Shown piece after piece: positions 48,628-60,100 of a stretch of DNA of 64,000 bases; the stretch's first letter is position 1, and each line of letters begins with the position of its first letter. The stretch is from Flammula alnicola (taxonomy: Eukaryota > Basidiomycota > Agaricomycetes > Agaricales > Strophariaceae): the NCBI GenBank assembly GCA_015499995.1, contig JADNRV010000013.1:458075-522074 (forward strand). Reading direction: 5' to 3'. Made by a program: the position numbers and the translations under genes. The notes under the pieces are model-generated. The model was not told the DNA's origin. It was given only the letters and a program-made list of their open reading frames with translations, and searched no databases.

Positions 48628-49943
48628 ATGGCCTACAGGGATCGACTCGCTGCCTCTAGGGTAAGAGCTCTTCCAAACCATCAGTATCGATTTTCTCACC
48701 GTTTAATAGGCCCAACGTGTCGGGCAAAACATAGAGCTCTCGAATGTTGCCCGGGAGCCTACTCCGGCGAGTCCCAGCACACCAGGTGGCGGTATGTCGG
48801 ACCTGTCAACTTTTTTGGCAGAGGTGCGTCTTCCTTTATGCTTCTCAAACTTCAGTACACCAAACATATTTGTAGGACACGTCCATCCAACAAGGCATAC
48901 AGCAAATGAGAGACAATGTTGCACAAATATCCGCACTGCGCCTCCGATCCTTGAATGCCATTGATGACGAGACTCAAGCGGAATTGAACAGAATCGATGT
49001 GTTGACTGTCGAAACGCGGGGGTTGATGCAAGAATTGAAGGGCCGTATCCAACGTATGGAGGCTGCGCCAATGAGAACGGATATTCAGTTACGCAGCGGC
49101 CGAGTAAGTTTACTCGAGAGGAAATGCCCCATGTTTATATCTAATGCATCGATTCGTAGATTAACCTCCTTCGCACGAAATTCCTAGAAGCCATTCAAGA
49201 TTATCAACGAGAGGAACAAGAAGGACGAGCCAAGTCGAAGGCCCGAGTAGAAAGGCAGTTGAAAATAGGTAAGCCCCTATTATAAACCCGCAGTCTTTAT
49301 CATGGTATGACTTTCCCTCTTCTAGTCAAGCCCGATGCGTCACCAGAGGAAGTCGCGGCAGCTGTGGAAGGAGGCGGCCAACAAATATTTGCTCAAGCAG
49401 TTAGTGATTCCGAAGGATATATGTTAGCTTTACTGACGATATACAGCTAACAACATCGACGCGTTATGGAGAATCTCGAGCCGCTTATAGAGAAGTTCAA
49501 GAACGACAGCAAGAACTGCAAAAGGTTGAAGTAACTTTAGCAGAGTTGGCTCAATTGTTTGCAGAAGTATGTTTTTCGCTACAGACTAAATAACCAGTCT
49601 GACGTTCTCCATATTTAGATGGGAACGCTGGTGGAGCAGCAGGATGCAGTGGTTAATAGCATTGAAAGTACCGCGCAAGACGTGGCAAAGGATACAGAAA
49701 AAGCGTACGCATATCTTTGGTTATCATATGTGGACATGCTTAACATATCTCCTATAGCTTGCAAAATACTGAACAGGCTGTAGTACATGGTGCGGTTTTC
49801 AACTTTGTTCTGGAGGAGCTTTTGACTAAAACATCATTTCAGCGCGTGCATATCGTAAAAAGAAATGGATCTGTTTCTTCATCTTCATCATTGTGTTATG
49901 TATTCTTGCGATTATTCTCGGCATCGTCTTCGGAAAGAAGTAA
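48628..49943 (+). CDS. Second Sso1/Sso2-type syntaxin, complete
   Basis: A plasma-membrane-type Qa-SNARE of about 285 residues in nine or so exons. The start at 48628 (MAYRDRLAASR) parallels the N-terminus of the copy at 1-1384. Next come an N-terminal linker with EPTPASPSTPGGGMSDLSTF, the Habc helices (SIQQGIQQMRDNVAQISALR; INLLRTKFLEAIQDYQREEQ), then KPDASPEEVAAAVEGGGQQI. The SNARE helix is split over exons (REVQERQQELQKVEVTLAEL; GTLVEQQDAVVNSIESTAQD), with the central Gln in LVEQQD. The tail RAYRKKKWICFFIFIIVLCI, LAIILGIVFGKK is a basic stop-transfer plus C-terminal anchor; stop at 49943. It is clearly diverged from the left-edge copy, so not a recent duplicate. Confidence 0.9.
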
Positions 49944-50238
49944 TCAAGGTGTTGCTGTGATACCTTGCACCATCCTATGTGTCTTGTATGCTGGGCGAAT
50001 CCATTATTTATCTACCTTCCCTCACGATATTCACGACCCATCAAGCCCGGATTCTATTTTGTTTGTAGAGATCTTTCATGTAATGCTTTTTGTATATTTC
50101 AGCCCGATTAATAGTTTGATTATATAAAACTTACAATTACTACACCGCCAAATGTATGATATCTGGCAGTCACGTTTTCTAATTTCATTGGGTACATATG
50201 TCGATGCACATGAGTCAGATATGGAGCTAGCTTTATAC
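49944..50238. other. Syntaxin 3' flank, A/T-rich
   Basis: A 295-bp stretch between the second syntaxin stop and the tandem repeat. It should hold the polyadenylation region. No gene seen. Confidence 0.5.
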
Positions 50239-50738
50239 CAGCTGAAAGATTTGACATTAGGTTAGCTGGTTGGCACATGTTCAGATGTGACAACTATGTA
50301 GCAGGAAGATCATCCTGAAGATCTTGTCCCACCCACCTGTCAGATCGGAAACCAGCTCCATCGCAGCTGAAATATTTGATGTTAATTCAGCTGGTCGACA
50401 CATGTTTACATATAATATCCATGAAGCAGCAGGACCATCCTGGAGGTTTTGTTCCACCCATCTGCCAGATACAGAACCAGCTCCGTCGCAGCTGAAATAT
50501 TTGATGTTAATTCAGCTTGTCGGCACATGTTTACATATAATATCCATGAAGCAGCAGGACCATCCTGGAGGTCTTGTTCTACTTATCTGCCAGATACAGA
50601 ACCAGCACCATCACAGCTGAAATATTTGATGTTGGCTCAGCTTGTTAGCAGATGATATTTAGACATCATGTCCATGTAGTAGCAGGTCTATCCTGCGGGT
50701 CTCATCTCATCTACTAGTCAGACAATTCACACACACAT
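50239..50738. repeat. Minisatellite: four 125-bp tandem units
   Basis: The unit start CAGCTGAAA recurs at 50239, 50364, 50489 and 50614, exactly 125 bp apart each time. The units starting at 50364 and 50489 are nearly identical (shared GCAGCAGGACCATCCTGGAG and AGCTGAAATATTTGATGTTA); the outer two are more diverged. Because 125 is not a multiple of three, each copy falls in a different reading frame, which argues against coding use. Confidence 0.9.
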
Positions 50739-51114
50739 GGTTGCGGGGTGTGGCTGCGCCCGGCATTATTAGTCCTTTTGTTCAGTGTTCTTTCTAGTCA
50801 GCAGGCACTTGAAATATATCTTACAAAGAGAAGTATATGAAAAGAATAATATACAGGAAGATATCTATTACTTACATTGAAGACATATAATTTATGAAAG
50901 TAAGGCCGTAGCATGCATTACACACTGGAGCAGGAACCTACTAACTAAAAGACAAGTGTGCCAATGGAAGAACATTGGTGGTCAGGTTGCAGACGGTCGT
51001 AATGTGTGGCTGTGTATGGAGCGTGGCAGCCACCGAGAGACAGGCTGTAATTCCGTCTTGCTGAGCTGTGTCAAAGGAGACAGGCGGGGCTGGTGGTGAC
51101 AAGTCGACGGTGGT
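50739..51114. other. Spacer between minisatellite and PKS pseudogene
   Basis: About 375 bp, A/T-rich around 50800-50900. It marks the 3' break of the polyketide synthase remnant. No gene seen. Confidence 0.4.
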
Positions 51115-53640
51115 GGGTGGTCGCGGGTATCCGAACAAACTCGAACGTGGTCTGGTAAACATTCTTGAAACATTCGTAGATCTGTGCCTTGGACATCATC
51201 TGCAGGGGCACCATCTCAGGTTCCTTGACCACCTTTTTAGATAAACGTGGGGCGGTTTATCGGCAACAGAACCTGAGCAAATGTGGGTATTGGCAGCATC
51301 TTCCTGGACCAACTTGTAAGCACCCTGGCCATCGATCTCAGCGCGCACTTGAGTTTCGGGTGTTTCCAAAACCAATGGCACATGGAACTTGGTGTCCTTG
51401 ACGGTCTTGGAGCTGGCAGCATGAGCATCAACCATTGCAGCACCGGGAAGGACACGGCGACCTTCGACCTTCGATTCGATGAAGATCCAAAAAGTCGCAG
51501 AGAGCTTGATCAACGATGAACTGTGGGTTGGCCGGTTTCTCTTGGACAGATTCTATTTGATGAGGAATGGCACCCAGGACGGATGAGCGAGTTGTGATGT
51601 AGGAAGGGTAGTTATAGAGACGTTGGAAGGGGTAGGTAGGAACGTCGGTCATTGCGAACTTGTAAGGCATTTGGTTGAATAGGACCTCAAAGTAGACGCT
51701 AAATCCTTTCTCGAATAAGGAAGAGAGTGCTGCCAGCATCGCGACAATTTGGTCTTTCCCGCGCTTGCCAGTGAAAGCGAGGCGAGATTTTGCAGCGAAT
51801 TCTGGTGTTTGCATGTTAGACCAGATAGTCGGTTGAGGCCCAACATCAACAATGACGTCGATCGACGAAGCCTTGGTTGCAGCCCAAGCAGTTTGGACAA
51901 ACCTGACAGAGCTCTGAGCATGGTCAACCTACCAGGGGCGTCAGTGAGGGCGACAGAACAAAAGAAGCAAATAGTCTCACCCAGTACTTGGCGTCTAGAC
52001 TTTCATGCTTTGGAATTTCTGCACCTCGCAGAGTGGAGAAGAACAGCTTTTCGAGGCCATCTATTGAATGCACGAGCGATGACTGGAGATAATAAAGTGT
52101 CAGATTAAAATCAGCAGGCTGATTGGTCTGCACAAACCTGCTGCAGCAATCTCTTCCAAGCTGTGTCCCATAACGGCGTGGGAATGGACTCCTAGGCTTT
52201 CCAGCCAGGTAGAGACGGCATATTGGAAGATGAAGATGCAAACTTGGGCAACCTCACTATGATCGATTGAAAGGTTGCCTGGCGCTGACTCCTCGACAAG
52301 ATATGGAAGAATCGGGTAGCCAGTCAATGCAGATGCCTTGTTGGCAGCATCCGTGATGATACTTCGGAAGCCAGAGTATTGGTTGGCGAGGTAACGGCCC
52401 ATGGCTTGGTACTGGGAGCCTTGACCAGAGAATCCAATGAGAATGCGGCGAGCATTTCCTCCTGATGCAGACGAAGACGAACTTTGGAGGCGATCTTCAA
52501 TGCGAGCAATCAAGTCTTGCATGTTGTTGACCACGCAAGCAAATCGATAACGGTAATGTTCGCGACCAACGCAACTTAGCAAGTCGTGTAGCAAATTGCA
52601 TGGAAAAGTGACGAGGGGGCGTCGAGGCAGAAGTCCAAGTATTTGTTCAGATATTGAATAAGTGCGTCTTCGCTCTTTCCGCTCTTTCCGCTGACGACAA
52701 ACATCATGGGAGTGGTTTCCAGAATTGACGAAGATGATTTGGGCTTCATAAAAGTTTGATGTAGCCTTCTTCCATTGCAGCAGCAACAAAGACACACATG
52801 CCACTACCCTTGACTTTCGAAGGAGGAATATTGGCGTTTTCCAGCGCCTCGAAAGCAATTTCCAATGAAAGACGAATATTTGGAGCAACATGGAATGCTT
52901 CCGCTGATGAGATACCGAAGAATGAGTGATCGAAGCCGTAAACGTCCACAAAGCCAGCTTTCTCGAGAGTGATGTCGCAAGGGGCAGGAGGGTCCTTTGA
53001 GTCTGGTGATCGGTAGAAGCTAGCATGATCCCATCGAGAAGCAGGAACAGGCGTCATAATGTCCTCACGCTTATCGATGAGGGCCTTCCAGAAGCCTTCT
53101 GGGGTGTCGATGTCACCAGGCAGGCGAACGGCCTGACCAACGATCACGATTTCTTCTCGTTCTCGAGTGGGAGGAGCAACCCTAGTGGAAGGACAAATCT
53201 TTGACGCGGTTACGTCCGTGCCCAGGTCAGACAAGATGGCGTTGGTCAGAGAGACTAGGTTGATATGTGTATGACAGGTATTCAAAGGAAGGGCCATGTC
53301 GAATTGGCGATTGAGCTTGTTGACAATCATGGTAGACATGGCAGAATCCATTCCCAGCTAGTGACGAAGTATTGAGTAATAGAAGCGCACAAAAGAAAGG
53401 CAGAACTCTGACCTCCGCAAATGTGGCCGGAGCATTGTCGTCCATCGTCTCTTCTGAAATTCTCAAGGTCTGGAGGACGATGTTGGAAACAATGGCAGCG
53501 ATTTGATCCCCAGTCTTGCCATGCGCGCGGGATGACGAGGTGGCAGGGTTTCGTCTCGGTTTGAGGAGCAATGCCTTCATCAGAGCGGCTGAGAAGAGTA
53601 GGCAGCTAATAACAAAGATGAAAACCGTGTCGTGTTAAGC
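51115..53640 (-). pseudogene. Polyketide synthase remnant (ACP - cut KS - cut AT - partial DH)
   Basis: Read on the minus strand from 53640. An acyl-carrier segment (TGDQIAAIVSNIVLQTLRIS; LGMDSAMSTMIVNKLN with the carrier Ser) is followed by a ketosynthase N-terminus (EEIVIVGQAVRLPGDIDTPE; FFGISSAEAFHVAPNIRLSL; MCVFVAAAMEEGY). The rest of the KS, including the catalytic Cys and His residues, is missing. The sequence jumps to the KS-AT linker (VGREHYRYRFACVVNNMQDL) and acyltransferase (FSGQGSQYQAMGR; MGHSLEEIAAAG, where the GHSxG glycine is Glu). The middle of the AT is also lost before NRWPRKAVLLHSAR. A dehydratase-type start follows (HRIEGRRVLPGAAMVD), and the sequence ends near MMSKAQIYECFKNV. 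Frame breaks occur as well. Non-functional. Confidence 0.85.
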
Positions 53641-53820
53641 TCAGCAAGCTTGGACAGGGCATTACGAGCGCACCTGGTGGACAGCCTCTGCAAGGGGCCG
53701 TCTTTTGATACTTCTGTCTCATCACAAGCCATCCGGACTTATGAAAAGACCACATCCCTCTTCGGAGGGGACAGGTGAGCAGCGTCGTTGGTCGTTCGAA
53801 AGGAGAGAATCAGAGCTAAC

Positions 53821-56510
53821 TCATTTGCGCTTGTCGAAGTTCATGAGGTTTTGCCCTTCCTGAGAGGAGGCCTCGATAATATCCGGTGTTGCAATTATCT
53901 CAAGCATACGTTCCAATAACCAGCCCATGTCTACCGTTAATGAATCCACGGAAGAGGTAGACTGGACATAGGGCTGAAGCAAGAGAGACGAAAGGTAATC
54001 ACATGACGAGCCTCGACTGAGAGCAACGCCCTGCCATGCACGATGATGCATGAGACTTTCCACACTCAACAGAGCAGAAGTCACCACGGCTTCGACAAAC
54101 GACCGCACACAAGGCTGGTCTATTAATTGAGGAGTCGAAGGTGTTTCTGTATTTTGCAGTCGAGATACCTCTATCCCTTGAATGAGGAGCTCCATGTGAG
54201 CCTGTCTCGCCCGAAGGCTCATTCAAGGGGCAACCAATTTGGATATGAGCCACTTACGGACGATTCCATATGCTCGGACGCAACTACGCACACCAGGTGG
54301 GAGTAGGCGATACAACACATCCTGAGTCAATTCAGAGATAAGGGAAGAAGGTTCCATCTCCTGGATGTGAGAGTAGATAGTCTGTACCTCGACCAACTCT
54401 TCGATGGGACCAACGTCTGAGATGAAAACCAGCCAGTTCGATTTGACGTCTGCACTTCAAGCAAATCGGCAGTGATGTAAAGGTCCTAGAATTGGTCATC
54501 AGATATTAGCTAGAAAAGGTAAATTGTCGACATACATCCTGAGTGACGTTGCTGAACGCCGTGCAAAACATTCCATCCAAATTGTCGACGAACCCTTCTG
54601 GGTCCATTTGCTCAACGTCAGGGGGTTCGCGAGTGCTGATGTTGCGTGTTCGTGTTCATGTTCCCCTACTAGCTTGCGGCCGTTGATTGTGGAGTCCTCG
54701 AGAAATAGTGGGTCGCATCGTTTGCGACAAAGAATGTCAATTTGACTGAGTGTATCCAAAGCGTCCCATGCCTTTTGCACCGCTGGAGCATTGAGCATTG
54801 TCGTCTTGTCTTCTCTTCGACTGTCCAAAAAGGCCCATACGGCATTGTAGAGCTGGGCGTCATCCAAAATATCTTGAGCACCCGCCACCGATCATCAGCC
54901 ACTCTTTAACCATGCTGAAACTTCATTTTGCCACCAGGGGATAATCATATATCGGCGGCGAAGAGCCTGAAGGTTATGAAGTAATAGATCTTTCGTAATA
55001 GCTGAGCAAATTGTGAGCATGATGTGATAATGATAGAAACAAGTGCAAATACCTTGAAAATCCATTGTCGTCGGCTACGGACACAGATATATTCTCGAGT
55101 CCGTGCACAAGGATATTAACCAAGTTGTTTAAAGTTCCAGCTTGGACAACTACACAAAGTGGAGGATCGGAAGAAGGTTCGACAGTTACGAAATTTGAGA
55201 AATGTGAGCGATTAAGGTGCGAGACTAACTGCAATGAACTGCGGCTGCCATGCTGCTTTCGCTCCAAGCCTTGAGATGAACTAGGTTTGACACGGATGGA
55301 CGGGTTTCGACCAAGTGGTTTCTCTGCCCCTTCAACCGAGCTCGGAGGACGAGAAGGGGTTCGAGACGAGGATGGCCTAGAATTAGGAGCCGACTCGAAT
55401 TCTCCACTCTGAACCACTAGCAGGATATCTCCATTATATACTGAGATCAAGGTCCCTCCATGACCCAGGATTAGTTTGGTGAAACCTTGATTCCCAGCTT
55501 AGCTTTGAAGCTGCCGACCCGCGTCGAGACCAGATATTGCATATCAGATGTCTCGCTATCCAGTTGGCTCCTGACAAGTTTCGACCTATCGACCTATCGA
55601 CTAGGGTTAGGGTTGGCGATGGGTCAGGGAAAAGCAGCGGCATTAAAGATGTCGAAGTTGTCTGAGAAGGTGCTGCTCTAGTCCAAAAGTAAGGCTCGAA
55701 GAGGCCTTTCCGACGACGCTCGGCTGCGAGAGACAAGGACATAAACTGTTCAATACTGCGTCACATTAGTAGATAGTTATCGGAAACCGGGCTTACCGCT
55801 GAAGTTTCACTGCCATGCTGCCTCCTTCAGCAGCCATCTCTCGCCAAAATGCCACCATCCTTAGAATGTCCTCAGTTATCTTGTTCTCAGAAATGTATGT
55901 CTTCATGGTAGGCAGTTGTTCGGGGACGAGATGCTCACTGACTTGCTCATGCAACTTGGACATGGTAGATATTGACGAACAAATGACGTTTCTAGACATC
56001 TATTATCAGCAAGTGTGCAATGAAAAATATTGCGACAAGATTCGAACCTGTTCACATCACCGCAGGTAGCAAGCGTGTCAAGGAGAGAACGCGGTTGATG
56101 TCCTGCATGGCTTCAAGTGTCATTTAATCACACCGTGGAACTGGAACATCTGGCAAGTGGTAATCTTGAAAGTGCCCGAGCCGTGCTCATCAGCGATCTG
56201 GTCCATCTGCAGCCATTGGATCGGGTTGAAGACTCCTCTTGGCATCTGGACATGGATGGTTCGATGCCCTGGGCCTCGCGTTCCTCGCCTCTCCCTCTCG
56301 TATATCCTGGTCATCTTGCTGATATATACCATGGAACTTTAGTGAGCTGGCCATCGCTAGCAGCAACGAGACTGCCGGTGCCGAAGTCCTCCAAACCCTC
56401 AGCAATTGCCCTGCAGGTAGCCCGAGGCGGCTTTGATGTGCTCGTTGGTGATGGGCTGGAGCTCAGCTTCAGTTACTTCGATGTTGATGCGTGTCATTGC
56501 AGCTAATAAG
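53821..56510 (-). pseudogene. RasGEF fragment truncated at both ends
   Basis: A remnant of a large fungal Ras guanine-nucleotide exchange factor (Cdc25 type). From 56510 on the minus strand it reads TRINIEVTEAELQPITNEHI, a broken stretch near 56410-56425 where one extra base introduces a stop, QMPRGVFNPIQWLQMDQIAD, KLHEQVSEHLVPEQLPTMKT, and ITEDILRMVAFWREMAAEGG. The RasGEF-N region follows (GTLNNLVNILVHGLENISVS), then GAQDILDDAQLYNAVWAFLD, VRSCVRAYGIVRKWL and QPCVRSFVEAVVTSALLSVE. The last recognised part is VDMGWLLERMLEIIATPDII and QEGQNLMNFDKRK at 53821. The catalytic Cdc25 domain that should follow is absent, and PKS-derived sequence begins about 180 bp further on. Confidence 0.75.
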
Positions 56511-57127
56511 ACTTCTTGTCACATCTCTAGCTGACAAAAAATGAGGGTAAGTGGGGTATAGCGGAGCGAAGATGGTGTTGACTAACCTTTTCACAGTTTG
56601 AACGTGTACGCATGATGTATCGAGGAGGGGGCGATGGGAGTTATCAGTATGTGTCCTGTCCTCTTCGTTGTTGCTGGCACTGACAGTGCGCTCGTTTGTC
56701 TGATCTCGCTTAGCCGACTGTGGTGTGAAGCGATGGTGGTAGGTTGTGTTTTGAGGGGTAGAGCAGCATGGATGACTTGTGCAGTTCCGATTCCAGCAGC
56801 AGCGGGTATGCAGGGGCATGACGTGACGAACAAGGGTGGGTGGTGTTACCGACGGTGGTGGGCTTTGGTTGGTTCAAGGTGGTGGAGGGGAAGCCGTAGC
56901 GCGACGGTCCGTGTTTGAGCCGCACCGACGGATCTGGGCAAGGCCAGCAAGCTTGGGGCATTACGCACAATACTTGCATTGGTGTGGCATATTTGCCCCG
57001 TTGGCGGCTGACGAGTGCAGAGGTCGCACTAACTGCATAAAATAGGAGACTTTCAAAGTTATTTAGTGAGATGCCAGAAACTTTTCGACCACTCTAGCTC
57101 AACGCCTGACCAAAATTCAAGTTATTA
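56511..57127. other. Low-complexity spacer
   Basis: A 0.6-kb stretch rich in G/T on the plus strand (GGTGG-type runs around 56830-56890). It separates the RasGEF remnant from the transposon gene. No gene recognised. Confidence 0.45.
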
Positions 57128-60100
57128 TTATAATGATAATGCCATCTCGGTGTCATCTGCCTCTGCCTCCATTTCCGATCTCGTTCGTTTCTTCGGTATT
57201 ACTGAGCCTGTCTTGTCCGCTGGTGTTGTTGCCTCTTTCTTCTTCTGTGCTGCGCGTGCTTCTAGCTTGGCTTTCTGTGTGGCTCGAAGGCTGTGTGCAA
57301 TTTCGGTATGTTTTGCCTTTCGGACCTCAAGTGGATAAAGAAGGATAGGAACAACAAGTGAACGTTCCAAGGCTGCTCGAAGGCGGTGTGCATTGTGGAA
57401 TGCATGGGTGTTAATGACAAAGCGTTCAATTGGTTTGTGTTCAATATAGGTTTTGAATAAACCCGATTCGACTCGCTCCTGTATTAGTGGCTGCTTGCCC
57501 GATGCTGTACATTTTGCCAGCGGGCAATCATGCTGCACATTGTAAAGGAATCCTATATCCTGCACATGTTATTTAGAGCATATTATTAAATATAGAGACC
57601 ATGGGATATACATACAGTAGAAGGAATAACAGCGTAGATTGTTTCTTCATGGCGTCGAGCTAGCATTGGCATTCCAAAAATTTCATGTCGAGTCTCGGAT
57701 TTCGAAAACGTCGAGCACAATGACAGCACGTTTGCCTTCGGATTCTGCCAAAATTTCAACAATGCAACCAGTAACGGATTGTTTGGCCTATATAAAAAGG
57801 GTATTAGGGTAAATACACTGAGATAATAACGGTTCAACATACATTGAATGGCGATGTCGCAAAGACCCATGATCCTACTAAACACTTATCTCCAGAACCC
57901 GCGATAGCAAATCGGCAGGCCGTCCATTGTGAATCGGTACCTTCTGAAGAGTTCACGGCCTTGGCCCCTTGTGTCTGGAGCCACGGAATATACTTTCGGC
58001 TCTCAATCTTTTGACTTGCATCTCGCTTGAGCGGTTCCAATCTAAAAGAGCCTAAACATCATGTAAGCAAACTGAGTTGTATAGTAGAAATCAAGACCTA
58101 CCATTGACAAGCTTTTCATTACTGGTCCAACCTATAAGAGCTTGAAGTGTTGGATGATCATGGATGAAGTTGCGAACAGAAGGCCCTGGTCTCTTCCATT
58201 CCCCATCCCCTGCCGGCCACCAACCACCTGTGAGACGATATTTTAATACTTCTTGACTGGCCAATTGGAAGGCTATGTCTCGACTTGGTGCAAGGTGGTT
58301 TGAGTAGATAGAGCAGAACCTAAAGATAGCATTGAAACACTCAAAGGTCTCTGTTGCAACCCCAACCAGAGGTCCAAAACGGAGAATGTCTGCTTTCAAG
58401 TGTACAAGAAGGTGGAGTTTCAACTTGGATGTCATTTTCGATGGGTCGATCAAGGCGAACAGGTCAAGTACATTTGCAGCGGCAATTTCAATGTCTGACT
58501 GTAAACAAATCATTGAGAAAATGCAAGGACAACATGACGATCCAAACATACAAGATATTCTTCCATATTTGGTATTTCTGGCATCCACAAGAGCGCCGTA
58601 AGCTCTCCCACTGCTTTAGTGAGAAGAAACCGAGTGGTGTCTACAAGATCATAGACGTGAAACACATTGACCTGTGCAATAGTTTTAAACTGCCGTCCAT
58701 TTAGTGACTTCGCGTATTGCATGATGTAATTAGGTCGAATGGCATGTATGGAAAGCCCAGATGTGTCGGTTGATTGCAAACGAACTGAATATGTTTGTTT
58801 TTGACTGGTTGTCCATGAAGTATGCGAGCCGTGCCACAGGTATTTCACAATACCCAGAAGAATGGTGTGAAGAATTTCCACTGGAGTATCAACAGCAGCG
58901 TCGAACCCTACGGAATAATAATTAAAAAATCAGATGGCGACTGCAAAATTGACAGGGAAGTGCTCACCGTCCAACTTCAAAAATGGATTATAAATCTCAC
59001 TTTTATGCTCCTGCACCCAGGTGAGCAGTTTGCTCTGAATATCAGCCGTAGTCCGTCCAGGGTGTTCCTTGCGTAATGTTCTTGCTTGATCTATCAGGTA
59101 ATCAATCCAATATTGGGTGTAAGAATCTTTGATACCATTCTTAGTCTGCTGATTCTGCACGTTCTGGGCAACGCCCAGACAGGCCAATTGGACCTGGTAC
59201 TCGACATCCAAGACGATCTCTTCAGCAGAACGAGGATCACCAGGCTGTATATTTCGTCTAGTAAGCACTGAGAATAAGACACAATTGTTGCTCACCTCAA
59301 AGAGACTATGAAAGCCTTCATCAGATTCTTTAACTTCGTGTGTGCCACCAGCGTGGCATTTCCTGCATAGCTGGTTTCCATTTACACCAATGTGGCCGCA
59401 GACTTCACTTTGAGCAGGGTTGTCGCCTGGGCCACAGTTAACGTTTATCTTGAACCGCATTTGTGCTCCTGATGTCCCATGACGGACCTTCACAGGCTTT
59501 TTATGCGTTGACCTATTAATTAATTAGTATCAGAGCGGCATTTGAATAACTTCGACGTACTCGATAACCTGTTTAATACCATGAAACTGCTCAGTAATAC
59601 TAGCAACTGGTGACGTCGATACAAAGTGTGTGTGGAATTCTTGTTGAAGAAGTTTTCGGGGTAGGTTTCGGTGACTTATATAGATGTTCCAGTGTTTATT
59701 CCAGCTCTTTGATCGGTTTCCAGATACATCATCACCAAAAACATCGATCCAGCTGGTGTATAGGGGATCGCCTTCTGCTAATGCGCGATCTGGATTAGGC
59801 ATACGTGCTGGATGTCCAGATTCAATAGTTTGACCTGTTTTTCATGAGCGGCTTTAATACGCAGGAGTCAGAGTAAATGTGCAACTCACCGTTCCAGGTA
59901 GGAAGCAAACTCATGTCCTTCAAGTCTAGAAAATTATTCTGAAAATCCGACGCCTGTACTAGAATGGTTTCACTATCGATCACATTTGCAACAGACTGCA
60001 GTGCTATCAACATCTTGAATTAATTACAATCAAATTTCGTACCTGGTTATCAAACGTAACAGCATATGCATCTGCACAAACATTCCCGTCTTCGTACTCC

